The notes: generated by a model from the letters alone, not told the origin. 64,000 nucleotides of DNA from Asterias rubens (GCF_902459465.1 NC_047083.1:7307526-7371525), one strand, 5' to 3'; positions 21,203 through 31,887 are shown, counted from the stretch's first letter. Program-made: numbers and translations.

Positions 21203-22031
21203 ATGTGTTTCCTTACAGGTGTAATTCGACGGTAGGTAGGCGCATGAGAAAATGTTTTATTCATGGTCGAGAAACGAGTTAAGGAAAAAATAAACTGTAT
21301 GTCATGTAATTGTTCTTCATAAATTATTTACCAGTATCAGACTAAAACGTCTATTGCTGGCATTGCCCCCAAATCATACACAGTAATAATTTCATAATTG
21401 ATAGGACGTAAACATTTGCTTACCTTGTCCTCGGGTACTTTGTTATTTTTTATTTCTGCAAGGAATCAACCAGCAACCGCAATTTCTCTCAATGGTTGCG
21501 TCCAGGTCCAGGCGATTGCTTTATTCTGGAACTGTCATTCCCATATCCAGTTGTTTTGAGTAAACCGGGTTCTGTTGAAAATGCAGTCAGACTCACAAAA
21601 ACCAAATGATTATTTTAGGCAACAACAATGGAGTTTCCGAAATGAACACCAACACGGAATGAAACAAAATCCAACCCAAGTTTTTCACTGTAAAATTACC
21701 CCGCTCTTCCTTACAGCAGCAACAGCAGACAGGCTTTTAATACACTGTGACTATTGCAAGAATTTTAATGCCATTCCGTCGAACAACACAGGGTAAATAT
21801 CACCATCGAAGGGACAAAGGTCCCGGGGTTCCAGGCTTGTGTGTACGGGTGACGGGCACGTCGTCCACACGCTGGGTTGATGATAAACCACGGACACTTT
21901 TGAGTCAATAGCAACGGTAAACGATTTGTGACTGACAGGATCCAAGTGGTTTAAGGGTTCGTCTCATAAAATTAGGGATGCAAAAAGGGGTGTGGCTGGG
22001 ACTGTTGGGTGGGTCGATGTGTTTGGCTGTT
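21203..22031. other. Intergenic, no gene seen
   Basis: Short ORFs on both strands without domains or codon structure; no repeat recognised. Confidence 0.4.
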
Positions 22032-22380
22032 AAAGACACTGAAAAGGATTGTTTGATAATTTGTCAAAAAACAAGTGTTCTTACTTGTTGTATCCCTGAT
22101 ACATAAAATAACAAACCTGTGAAAATTCGGACTCAATTGCAAGAGAATAATGAAGAAACAAAAACACACACACCATGATGCACAACAATATGCTTTTCAG
22201 ATGCCTAAAAGGGCTTCAGGCCCGAAGTCTTTGTTGACTAAAACTATACGTTAAATCAAGGGGAGCCGTCAAAGTTGCAAGAGAGCAATGGAAGAAAAAA
22301 CACTATTGATGCACAAAATTGTGTGCTTTCAGATGGCAAAAAGGCTTCCGGGCCTGAGTATTTTAAAATTTGAGCGAGAT
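22032..22380 (+). repeat. Decayed family A-like element
   Basis: Starts TTAAAGACACTGAAAAGGAT and keeps ACATAAAATAACAAACCTGT and CACTATTGATGCACAAAATT, with weak similarity elsewhere. Confidence 0.6.
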
Positions 22381-23439
22381 TTTCGGTGTGTTTTCTCCAT
22401 ATTGTGCTGCAGGAGGCCATGCTCTGTGGATGTTTTGTAAGCTGGGGTGTTATGTCTAACCATAGAGAAAGGACAGATTTCTAACCATAACAGAATTAAC
22501 CCAGTTCATTTTCTTGAGTTTTTTAATTTGTTGCTGACCCCTAAAAGAGCTTAACCTGTGGCCTTCAAAAGAGATTATAACGGTTGCAATAACGACCAAT
22601 CGTCTCTATTGTCAAGGCGGCTCCTTGGGCAAGTAGGGGGATTAAGACTATAGTAAGATGCTGTTTCACGCTCGGTGTGCTGTAACAGCGGGGAGAACAA
22701 TCGTTGCGTCCAAAGAAACTATTTTCTCTGACTTTGCCTTGTTCTTGTGTGAAGTTTGATCCAATTGGGACATATTTTGGTCTGTGATTTATATTTTGTT
22801 AATTTTAAACAACTTGACGTTTTCGATCAGTATCCAGTGATTGTTTTCAGTTGCTTGGATGTGAACTTTATTTGGGGTTACGAGAAACGAACGGGACATG
22901 CATTTCACAAATTGAGGCTGCATGGTTCTTCTTTGATCTTGTAACATGTCTATTTCTATTCCTCATGGAGGGCATTGACCTTGTCGACAGAGGGTGGTAT
23001 AGAGGAGGTTGATTATATTGTTGCTTAGCAAGTTTTATTTCACTAAGCAAAGATGAGTAGGGTGGCACCAATGCAAACTGTATCGACTTGTGGCTGGTAG
23101 GTTAACCAGTGTTTTCAGGCAATCAAGATAATTATTTCTATGCTCTAGCACTTTTTGTGATTTCAGGCTAGGGCTATGCATTTAAAGATCAAAAACATTT
23201 ACTAAGCAAAAAGGACAAGGGCACCAGTGACACCAATGTTAACCATATGGACTTATTGGCTGGTGTACTGTTCCAGCTAGGCAATATAGTTCTTTGCTTA
23301 ACACATTTTTACGACTACATGTACATGCAGCATAGTATCCTGTGCTAGTAACTTAGCTTTCAAGTCGTCACTAAACACATTCTGAACCTGTTGTATTGTT
23401 TGTGGTACATCCCGATTTTATATTAAAAAGTATTTGTTT
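22381..23439. other. Intergenic with decayed foldback remnants
   Basis: Around 23020-23330 there are TTGCTTAGCAAGTTTTATTT and ACTAAGCAAAGATGAGTAGG repeats resembling the interior of family F-related elements. No gene seen. Confidence 0.4.
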
Positions 23440-23563
23440 AAACCACGTTACTTTAAAGGGAGCCCGTTTCCAATGTGTTATACTATCCGGTGCTCGTTGC
23501 CAAGTAAGTTGAATGCTAACATCTATTGTGAGTAATTAACAATGAGTGCCCAGTGCCTTTAAT
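23440..23563 (+). repeat. Family A right-end fragment
   Basis: Keeps GAGCCCGTTTCCAATGTGTT, GTTGCCAAGTAAGT and GTGCCCAGTGCCTTTAA. Confidence 0.7.
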
Positions 23564-24180
23564 CTTAAGGAATTAAATTTGAGTATTCACATGATGTGAC
23601 CAATCGTGTCATTTTATTCATACCTTATCGCACTAGCTTTATAAGCAGAAATGTATGACCCTAAACTACAGTTGAATTAATCAAAGGTGCACCACAATGC
23701 TGTGAACATAATATTGTCGATGGCAAAATAAAGCAAAACAAGTCCTATCTTGCTGTTACAGATATAAACTGTAGTGTCCAAATGTTTTCGAAATTGGGAC
23801 TGTAACATTAAAGTTACTTGAGTATTCATTTTGTGAGGCCATGTTGCCTGAAGTACATAATAATTATTCACAATTTAGTTTAAAACTCATAATTTGACAT
23901 TACAAAAAGCTAAACAGCAGTAAGGCATAATATTTTTGGGGAAAGTGTACCAAAGTTATTAATTATTTTATTCAAATAAAAGTGAATTTAAAAAAAGATA
24001 CATCATAAATATAGATATCGTTATTTTTTTCTTTGACATGATACAGGGTTGATCCCAAAAGGTGGGGAAAAATGTTTTGCCATCTCCCGGACTCGGTTTA
24101 CGTCGTATTTGACTGCAAGGGGCGAATTGAGCTCGGCGTATTGGGCTGTAAAATGCCTTGACTATTGTTGAACAGACATT
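23564..24180. other. Intergenic, no gene seen
   Basis: AT-rich; no repeat or coding evidence. Confidence 0.4.
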
Positions 24181-24567
24181 TTAAAGGAACACGTTGCCTT
24201 GGATCGGACGAGTTGGTCTATAAAAAGCGTTTGTAAGCGTTTGTCATAAAATGCATAATGGTTGGAAAGATCTTTTAAAAATAGAATACAACGATCCACA
24301 CAAATTTGATTCGAAATTGCGTGGTTTTCCTTTTACTCTGCGAACTAACACGGTCGGCCATTTATGGGAGTCAAACATTTGACTCCCATAAATGGCCGAC
24401 CGTGTTAGTCGACGAGGTAAAAGGAAAACCGTACATTTTCGAGGCATGTTTGTGTGGATCATTGTATTCTACTTTTACAACATCTTTCTACCTATATACA
24501 TTTTATAACAAACGCTTACAAACGCCTTTCAATGACCAACTCGACCGATACAAGGCAATTTTTTAAA
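24181..24567. repeat. Foldback MITE family B, full length
   Basis: The centre is a perfect palindrome: AGTCAAACATTTGACT flanked by ACACGGTCGGCCATTTATGG and its complement. The right terminus is eroded (AAGGCAATTTTTTAAA). Confidence 0.9.
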
Positions 24568-24638
24568 TTGGGTGAATTTTCTGGTTTGTACAACCAAACT
24601 TTTGACTCCACAAAATTGCAAACCATGTTCCGAATTAT

Positions 24639-25163
24639 GTTTAAAGACACTGGACTCGATTGGTAATTGTTAAAGACCAGTCTTTTCACTTGGTGTATCT
24701 CAACATATGCATAAAATAACACACCAGTGAAAGTTTGAGCTCAATTGGTCATCGAAGTTGCAAGATAATATGAAAGAAAAAACACCCTTGTCACACGAAG
24801 TTGTGTGCTTTCAGATGCTTAATTTCGAGACTTAAACATCTAATTCTGAGGTCTCAAAATCAAATTCATGCACATTCATTCTTTCTCGAAAACTACATCA
24901 CTTCAGAGGGAGCCGTTTCTCACAATGTTTTATACTATCAACAGCAGTCCACAATACTCGTTACCAAGTAAGGTTTTATTCTAATAATTATCATGAGTAA
25001 TTACCAAGCCTACATCCGTATGGACTGTAAAGGGGGTAACCCTGTTTCAGCCATAGGAGTAGGTGGCAACGGCCCCTGGAAAAAAATAAGTGTAGCCCAC
25101 ACCTTGTTTGTCTGGCGACTAGCATATATAAAATAAAATAAAAATAGAGTCCACTGCCTTAAA
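24639..25163 (+). repeat. Foldback MITE family A interrupted by an insertion
   Basis: The element runs from TTTAAAGACACTGGACTCG to GAGTCCACTGCCTTAAA, with about 140 bp (25007-25146) of unrelated sequence inserted near its right end. Confidence 0.8.
25007..25146 (+). mobile_element. Probable SINE fragment inserted in a family A element
   Basis: Unrelated to the host repeat. Begins CTACATCCGTATGGACTG and ends in an A-rich tail (ATATAAAATAAAATAAAA), as expected for a retroposed short element. No A/B box identified. Confidence 0.5.
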
Positions 25164-25170
25164 AAAAACA

Positions 25171-25545
25171 TTAGGAAATTAAGCCGTCTGTTCGCTGCCG
25201 ATCGGCAATAGGACCTTCGTACACTCCATAGCGCCGCAGAAATTCCTGCGCATCTCGTTCACCCGTCTGGACCACTTTCTGCAGTACGTCCTTTGGAGGG
25301 GGGTTCAGGGCAAACCCATACCCCCCGCGTTGCCCCCCGGAGCTGATCGGAACCCTGTACATATTGAAAGGGGAAGCTTCGAACCGTTCCTGGCTGATGT
25401 CTTTCCAGGTGGTGGTGATATTGTCTTGTGGACGATAGTGGGCGGCCTGTTTGTTCGGGGAAATTGTTATGAGGGTCCCCTCTGGAAATTGAAGATCCTC
25501 GATTCCACCGGGGGTTGTGTTGAGAAGTGAACCATCGACCCAGAA
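25171..25545 (-). CDS. Lipase copy 2, exon 4 (terminal)
   Basis: Acceptor CCAG precedes TTCTGGGTCGATGG. It encodes catalytic Asp197 and ends at TAA (25173-25171). The exon end abuts the right end of the interrupted family A element. Confidence 0.85.
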   Translation of the reverse strand, partial: FWVDGSLLNTTPGGIEDLQFPEGTLITISPNKQAAHYRPQDNITTTWKDISQERFEASPFNMYRVPISSGGQRGGYGFALNPPPKDVLQKVVQTGERDAQEFLRRYGVYEGPIADRQRTDGLIS

Positions 25546-28500
25546 CTGGAGTTCAAGCATTCAAATTAGGATATAGAGACATAACATTATTTTAAATTCT
25601 TTATTTAATAGATGTTAAATTTGCATGGGGATAAAGCACATTAAAGGAACACGTTGCACTGGATCGGACGAGTTGGTTTTTGAAAAGCGTTTGAAACCGT
25701 TTGTTATGAAATACAATGGTTGAAAGATATTTTAAAAGTAAAATGATCCATATATCACTCGAAATTTTACGGTTTTCCTTTTACGTCGCGAAGAAACACG
25801 GTCGGCCATTTTGTGGAGTCAAAATTGTGGCCGACCGTGTTAGTTCGCGACGTAAAAGGAAAACCGTAAAATTTCGTCGCGAACTAACACGGTCGGCCAC
25901 AATTTTGACTCCACAAAATGGCCGACCGTGTTTCTTCGCGACGTAAAAGCGTGCAATTTCGAGGCATGTTTATGTGGAACATTCTATTCTCCTTTGAATT
26001 ATCTATCGAACCATTTGCATTTCATAACAAACGGTTTCAAATGCTTTTCAAAGACCAACTCGACCGATCCAAGGCAACGTGTTCCTTTATAATTGTTTTT
26101 AACCTACACACCGATGTGTGTTATCACTGTATACTCGGTACTTTCCCTACGGTTTTGTGAATAAAATCACAGGCATTACTCGGTAAGGTTCGAACCCACG
26201 ACCTTTGCATTCTACAGCATTGATCAATTCTAAATCGCAAAGGTCGATGGGGTCGAATCCCGCCCAAGTAATATGCCTGCGATTATTTTCATCATAAGTT
26301 GTCATCAAAGTATTTATTTGGCAAAACGAACCACTCGTTTTCTAAATAAAGCCGGCCTCAGGTGGACCTACGATTTTCTTGCGCCCGCAACAAACCGTCG
26401 GCAACACGCAGACAAAATATGCTCAGGTCACAACAACTGAGAAATCGCGCCTGCGATTGGTTCCTTACTGTCGGGATCACGTCGTATAAGTTGAAATTGT
26501 TCTACTCTTGCGACTGTTAATTTTTTCGAGCGGCGACTCTTTCAGATTGTCTTAAAATCATCGCAGCTACGCTCAGGTCGTAAGTAATCGCCGATTGAAA
26601 AGTTCCCGAAGGTCTTAGCTCAGGCGCAGTGTGATCATAAAAAGGTCTGTCGCCGACTGTTTTTTTTATTGACGCAAGGTCGACCTGAGGCCGGCTTAAA
26701 ACATTCACTTTCGGCTCTGAACAGACGATCTTATTTACACCGTTTAAAGGCAGTGGACACTATTGGTAATTACTCAAAATATTTATTAGCATAAAACCTT
26801 TCTTGGTGACGAGTAATGGGGAGAGGTTGATGGTATAAAACATTGTGAGAAACGGCTTCCACGAATTTGATTTCGATACCTCAGGTTTAGAACTTGAGGT
26901 CTCGAAATCAACCATCTAAACGCACACATCTTCGTGTGACAAGGGTGTTTTTTTCTTTCATTATTATCTCGCAAGTTCGATGACCGATTGAGCTCAAATT
27001 TTCACAGGTTTGTTATTTCATGCATATGTTGAGATACACCAACTGTGAAGGGTAGTCTTTGACAATTACCAATAGTGTCCACTGCCTTTAATAAGATGTT
27101 TTGGACCATACAGAGTGAAAAGGTGGTCTGAATCATTACCAAAATAAACTCACCTTCCCCTGGTACGACGGGGCCTTCCAGTCACTAAACCAAGGCACGT
27201 ATGTACCTGCCAACAGAACCTGTTTCATTAAGAAAAAAACAAAGAGCTCTCAACTTTTCAAAAAAGTACAGTCACTGCATTGGCTTAAAGGAACACGTTG
27301 CCTTGGATCGGTCGAGTTGGTCTTTAAAAAGCGTTTGTAACCGTTTGTTATCAAATTGATATGGTTAGAAAGATGTTGTAAAAGTAGAACACAATGATCT
27401 ACATTTTTGCCTCAAAATTGCGTGGTTTTCGTTTTACCCAGTCGACTGACACGGCCATCAAAGTTGACTCCCATAAATGGCCGACCGTGTTAATTCGCGA
27501 CGTAAAATGAAAACCGTGCAATTTTGATTGATACTTGTGTGGATCATTATATATTTTACTTTTAAAACATCTTTCCAACCAATACATTTCATAACAAACA
27601 GTTTCAAATGCTTCTTTTATAGACCAAGTCGTCCGATCCAAGGCAACGTGTTCCTTTAAAAAGAGGGTGGGGGAGGCGCAGTCGCCCCCACTCCTTGCTG
27701 GACCAAAACATGCACACAAAGAATGGTTTCATATATTTAACACCCCAAATCTTTGCTCCCCTCCCCCCACATGCAGGGGGAGTGTCTGATTGCAACGCGG
27801 CGTCTCTGTAAGCTAGAGGGGGCTATAAGTAAGTCTCTAGCATGACGCAAATCCATGACGCCCGTTCACGAATTCCTAAAAAATAAATTTGGCTTCGTCA
27901 GTTCTTTTGAAGACGTAAGCTTTCGGTAAAGGGGGAGTAATAAACAGGCAGAAGGAGCCTGAGCCGGAGACAATACCACAGTTTAGAAAATTGCCCAAAC
28001 ACTTTAAAATCACAAGAGGGCGATATGGGACGCACCACTCTTTATACAGGCCCTTTTCAAAACCATGGATTCGGCTTCAGCTACGTCTTCTAGTCTGAAG
28101 CCCTTAGCGCGAACGCAAACCGCGCGCAACAGTGTCGAAACAACCGCGGGGCCAAGCTAGCCTGAGCCGATTCTGGAGCCGAAGCTGTGGATTCAAAATG
28201 GGTCATTAGCCTACCTCTATTAATTCTTCCCTTGAGCTGAATGACGTCACAATTTTCTTCTCTCCACACGCCCAAATTTTCCCGCCAAATTCAAGAACAT
28301 TTGGCTTCTTAGTCGGCTGCGGAATAATGGCCGTCGTTTTGCATCTCGGGTCAGGGGTCACTGAGACCAGTTCCATGATGGGTACGTGGAGTCGACCCGA
28401 GCAACGGACATGCGCATCGTCCTTTAAGTGTGATTGGAGGATCTTCCGGATGTCACTCATGAGGTCATATCCAGGGGTCACGGCACCAGAGGTCATAGCC

Positions 28501-29845
28501 GTTATTGATGCAGAAAGGTCAAAGATCGATCGCAGGTACTCCTATTTTCAAAACACGGTTTAAAATAATGTTGTTGGGAATTTAAAGAACACACTGGAAA
28601 GCAAACGTGTATTGAACCAAAAGAGGATAGTCTAATTAATGTAAGCTAACATTTTATTTAAAATCTTCAGAAATCGAAGATTTGATTCTAATAACAGTAC
28701 GTCAACACGCGTGTTCGACCGGGTGGGTTATAAGAATTATATAAGCAGTCGACAGAGGCCACGCATGCCATGACCTCTTGTCCATGGTCTTGGCCTTGGT
28801 GTCCCTTCAAAAGTTTTCCCATAGACTATAAGATTTGTTACTGAAAGTGCCCTTGTCCCCTTAAAGATCAAATTCCATTTCTGTATTTAAAAATAGTTAA
28901 ATTTTGTAATCAAGGTATTAAAACGCATTGGCGTTTGTGAATCACCCGTGAATGGTAGGGACAAACCATGGCCGAAGTGACTTAGGCGATGATTGTTGGC
29001 TGCAGCGACAACGTTGAAAGGCATTCAGTGATCAAACCCGAGTTTCATCTAGCCTGAACATCTGACGTCACACTTTGAGGTTCGTGAATTACGCCAGAAA
29101 ATGAACTTGCGCATGCGTCAAGATCTTGACGGTCACGTTGTACGATTGTAGGCTACCATTGATCTCGCATTATTTTCACAGTCAAATTCTACGGACACTA
29201 TACGTGTAAAACAAAATACTGGGTGCGTTCGTTTAGCTTCCCTGGGTCTTCCCCGCGGTGCTCACTCGGGTGAGCCCCTGACAAGAGCTAAACGAACGAC
29301 CACTCACCACTCTCGTAGTGACGTCGTTTACCTGGGGCCAGCCCCAAAGTGACCCACTCCACAAGCAGGGCACTGGGGGCTGACCTGGGTGAGCCCCCGG
29401 AATGACGTCAAAAGCTATTCGAACGCACCGGGGCAGACCGGGGATGACCCAGGGAAGCTAAACGAACGCACCCACTATAAGTGCAGAACTGCCATGCGTC
29501 ACCTGGGACCAATCAAAACACAGATATAGAAAGCTTACGTCACTGCACGTTTATCCAATGAACATTATTGTATCAAATGAAATCACTGGTTCTGTAAACC
29601 CAATACCCGTCCTTATCCTTTCTGATAAAGTCAGGGTACCAGTCTAAGTTTCATATTACCGGTAGTCTCTCTGGTGCACTGAGCATGATGCAGGCGGTGA
29701 TGGCTCCAGCCGATGTACCACCGTAGCAGTTGATCTTACGGATTAATTCTTTACCATGGTCCAGGAGGCAGATCGCTGAGCCTATGTTGTAGACCCCCAT
29801 GAATGAGGTCCCTGCAAAGGTCAGATTGCAGGCGTCTGATGACAT
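25171..29845 (-). CDS. Patatin-like phospholipase (adiponutrin/PNPLA4-like), copy 2, 317 aa
   Basis: Lipid acyl hydrolase by family; the exact substrate cannot be read from sequence. Four minus-strand exons, all phase 0: 29845-29660, 28541-28215, 27219-27154, 25545-25171. The protein has an intact oxyanion motif (AGTSFMG, residues 11-17), a canonical nucleophile elbow GTSAG with Ser45, and a catalytic Asp197 in WVDGS. SGAVTPGYDLMSDIRKIL and SGRLHVPIMELV are highly typical of the adiponutrin subfamily. Length exceeds a ~250-aa PNPLA4 type and is shorter than PNPLA2-like proteins. It is the tandem paralogue of copy 1 (13310-17690), same strand, ~7.5 kb upstream of it, and unlike copy 1 keeps all active-site motifs. 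The region corresponding to exons 2 and 3 of copy 1 is one exon here. An in-frame extension upstream of the start is only translated (CAAA)n repeat and was rejected. Confidence 0.87.
25641..26091. repeat. Foldback MITE family B with duplicated central palindrome
   Basis: Longer than other copies because the central block around ACACGGTCGGCCATTTTGTG is present as a second inverted copy (about 25783-25851 versus 25876-25944, apparently perfect). Confidence 0.9.
26094..26300. repeat. S2 SINE half with inverted partner half
   Basis: The left half has ACACCGATGTGTGTTATCAC and GGTTCGAACCCACGACC. The right half reads GTCGAATCCCGCCCAAGTAA, the complement of the same region. A head-to-head dimer, diverged. 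Confidence 0.65.
26345..26699. mobile_element. MITE with AAGCCGGCCTCAGGTGGACC ends
   Basis: Left AGCCGGCCTCAGGTGGACCT and right AGGTCGACCTGAGGCCGGCT are inverted ends 355 bp apart, with secondary inner similarity (CGCAGCTACGCTCAGGTCG; ATGCTCAGGTCACAAC). No coding potential. Confidence 0.85.
26744..27091 (-). repeat. Foldback MITE family A
   Basis: Ends TTTAAAGGCAGTGGACACTA and GTGTCCACTGCCTTTAA; a short deletion follows GAGAAACGGCTTCC. Lies in the exon 3-4 intron of lipase copy 2. Confidence 0.9.
27154..27219 (-). CDS. Lipase copy 2, exon 3
   Basis: 66 nt, AACAG acceptor and GTGAGT donor, encoding VLLAGTYVPWFSDWKAPSYQ plus GK. Same size and phase as exon 4 of copy 1. Confidence 0.87.
27285..27660. 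repeat. Foldback MITE family B
   Basis: TTAAAGGAACACGTTGCCTT to AAGGCAACGTGTTCCTTTAA with slightly eroded centre (CACGGCCATC). Confidence 0.9.
28046..28205. mobile_element. Small foldback element (GGATTCGGCTTCAGC ends)
   Basis: CCTTTTCAAAACCATGGATT and GGAGCCGAAGCTGTGGATTC with TTCAAAATGGG form imperfect inverted ends, and ATTCGGCTTCAGC faces GCCGAAGCTGTGGAT. Intronic, immediately 3' of exon 2 of lipase copy 2. Confidence 0.55.
28215..28541 (-). CDS. Lipase copy 2, exon 2 (fused)
   Basis: 109 codons bounded by ATAG and GTAGGC. Runs from EYLRSIFDLSASITAM through SSREELIE without an intron where copy 1 has one (after DAHV). Confidence 0.87.
28545..29220. other. Intron 1 of lipase copy 2, unique part
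   Basis: No repeat or coding evidence in this part. Confidence 0.5.
29221..29473. mobile_element. Foldback MITE family E, longer variant
   Basis: Ends GGGTGCGTTCGTTTAGCTTC and GAAGCTAAACGAACGCACCC. The interior differs from the other copies and includes an inner GAGCTAAACGAACGACCACT and GTGAGCCCC / GGGGCTCA blocks, as if part of a second element were captured. Confidence 0.8.
29660..29845 (-). CDS. Lipase copy 2, exon 1
   Basis: 62 codons from ATG at 29845 to APERLP before GTAATA. Contains AGTSFMG and GTSAG. A CAG acceptor-like sequence one base before the ATG suggests an upstream non-coding exon. Confidence 0.85.
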
Positions 29846-29879
29846 CCTGTTGGTTGACACATTAAACGCCAATAAGTAA

Positions 29880-29952
29880 GCAACAAACAAACAAACAAAC
29901 AAAAAATATACAAAACAAACAAACAAACAAACAATCAACCCCCCCCCCCTCC
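29880..29952 (+). repeat. (CAAA)n microsatellite and poly-C tract
   Basis: Two runs of CAAA units followed by a C-rich tract just 5' of the lipase copy 2 start. Confidence 0.9.
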
Positions 29953-29989
29953 CCCGAAGGCGCTGCCATCAATACCATTAAGCATGATT

Positions 29990-30545
29990 TTTTGGAAATT
30001 TACAAAAAGTAACAGATTCTCTTATGACAGTAGGAAGATTGTTCCAAATAATTGGCCAAGCTACATACCGACAGCTTTTCGACCGAGAACTTTACTTGCT
30101 CGGTGAACGTCCAAGCGAGTGATGTCAAGATGTTGACCAAAAAAGTGTAATGTGACAGTAGAGTGGAAATATATCGAGGAGTAGTTTTGTTCAAGCATTT
30201 AAAAAGACAAGAAGAACAGCAATGTTCAATTGGATTCGTTCTCAAATCGGTAACCAAGGAAGTTCCATGAGTGATGGGACGTTATCTCTTGGGTGTGGAA
30301 CATAAACGAGCTACACCATTTTGTAATCGTTGACCTCTTTCGAATTCATATGACGTGGCATCAAATAAAGGCGAATCCTATATAGAAGAACTAAATTTGC
30401 ACCATTGATTTTCTATCGATTCACAATTGGAAGAAAATGAGTAGTTCTTGCTGCCGACTTGTTAAGACGTTTTAACTTACTTGTTAACTTAAAGCAATTG
30501 AATAATCTGATTAAATAAGACCAAGGAATGCCGAACGCTGTTGAC
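29990..30545. other. Unclassified, possibly old LINE 3' region
   Basis: On the minus strand, fragments such as GGCCAATTATTTGGAACAAT resemble the C-terminal region seen in LINE relics, but no ORF survives. Not firmly assigned. Confidence 0.3.
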
Positions 30546-30620
30546 ACTTAAGGAACGTTACAGAATTGGTAAGAAACAAAAATCGTGAAGATCACAGATT
30601 TACATAAAACTTACACAGGC
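30546..30620. repeat. Family D MITE end fragment
   Basis: AAGGAACGTTACAGAATTGG and AAACAAAAATCGTGAAGATC equal the end of the full copy at 32127-32474. Confidence 0.7.
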
Positions 30621-30624
30621 TATT

Positions 30625-30755
30625 GATAATAATTATAAAAGCCGTTTCCCACAATATTTTCTTTCACTCGCAACTTCGACGCCCAATTGAGCTCAAATTT
30701 TGACAGGTTTGTTATTTTATGCATATGTTGAGATACACATAGTGGGAAGACTGCA
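30625..30755 (-). repeat. Family A fragment
   Basis: CCGTTTCCCACAATATTTTC then the right arm from CTCGCAACTTCGACG to GAGATACACATAGTGGGAAG. Confidence 0.7.
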
Positions 30756-30907
30756 ATGCAATCGAAAGATCTTACTTAATACGGTCGACCATATGAATGT
30801 CTATCTGTTGAGATTTTACATTTTGACAGATGAATGCCGATGAAACGGAGCATAATTTCCTGAATGACATTTAATGAGCCGGGTATTAACAAACTGAATG
30901 GACTCAC

Positions 30908-31012
30908 CTGATTCGTCGTAATTACCAATACTGTTGTTATAAGAAGCCGTGTGCACCTTGCTGAAATCTCTATCAGCGATAACACTCTTGCCACAACAGA
31001 CTCTTTCAGTAC
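30908..31012 (-). other. Candidate upstream exon of lipase copy 2 (5' UTR?)
   Basis: A 105-nt block between a TTTTTAG acceptor and a CAG|GTGAGT donor, open in two frames. Neither frame joins in phase with the lipase start codon, so if real it is more likely 5' UTR than coding. Based on splice consensus and position only. Confidence 0.3.
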
Positions 31013-31029
31013 CTAAAAACCTGTCCACG

Positions 31030-31380
31030 GTTTAACATGCAAACAATGGTCATTATTTACACAGATTGAATGGTGTTCTTTTGATGGTGTGAATCTGTTC
31101 CTGTTTGCACACTTACTGCTACAAGGACAGAACAGACAACTGAAGAATGTAGAAAACACCAGTCGCTATGAACAGAGTCTTTCAAGACAAACATTCAACA
31201 CACACAACGATTTTAAGTTTGTATGCACTTTAAAAACGCACGAGATTAACGGCTGCTTGTTTGTGCGAGATCACTTAAAATAACCAGGTGCAGCAGTTGC
31301 ATGGGCGGGGCAGGATCCGGTGTCCCCTCCCTTCGCCCCAGATGAGATCGAAAACATACACGAAATGGCTGGTTCGATAC
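31030..31380. other. Intergenic, no gene seen
   Basis: Nothing recognised before the chimeric element at 31383. Confidence 0.4.
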
Positions 31381-31382
31381 AA

Positions 31383-31585
31383 TTAAAGGAACACGTTGCC
31401 TTGGATCGGACGAGTTGGTCTATAAAAAGCGTTTGAAAACGTTTGTTATGAAATGCATATGGTAAGAAAGATGTTTTAAAAGTAGAATATAATGATCCAC
31501 ACAAGTATCACTCAAAACTTCACGGTTTTCCTTTTACGTCGAAAAACTGGTATTTGACTATTACCAGTAGTGTTCAGTGTCTTTA
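31383..31585. repeat. Chimeric foldback element: family B left arm, family A right end
   Basis: Starts AAAGGAACACGTTGCCTTGG and follows family B to TTTTCCTTTTACGTCGAAAA. It then switches to a family A-type end: TTGACTATTACCAGTAGTGT and TCAGTGTCTTTAA. Confidence 0.7.
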
Positions 31586-31735
31586 ATGTAGTTAGTAGAA
31601 AAATATAACACTTGTTATCACCCCCAAATTTGAATCTGAGAAGCGTTACCGACAGTAACATTTCTTGTGTATTCCAGTTAATATTCTTCCTTGACTGGAC
31701 GTCACCACAAACGGGGGTTCAACCAAACGTATATA

Positions 31736-31887
31736 GGGTGCTTTCGTTTAGCTTCCCCGGGTCGACCCCGGTGTGTGGCGTTTTTTTCTTTCCAGGACGA
31801 ACGTGTGCAGACAGTTACCCACGTTCGTCCTGGTAAAAAAACCACCACACACCGGGGTCGACCCAGGGAAGCTAAACGAACGCTCCC
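31736..31887. mobile_element. Foldback MITE family E
   Basis: GGGTGCTTTCGTTTAGCTTC ... GAAGCTAAACGAACGCTCCC; very similar to 17037-17187. Confidence 0.9.

Noticed and set aside
29846-29938. Hydrophobic N-terminal extension of lipase copy 2 (a signal-anchor look-alike)
   Set aside because: It is translated (CAAA)n repeat; family alignment places the start at 29845.
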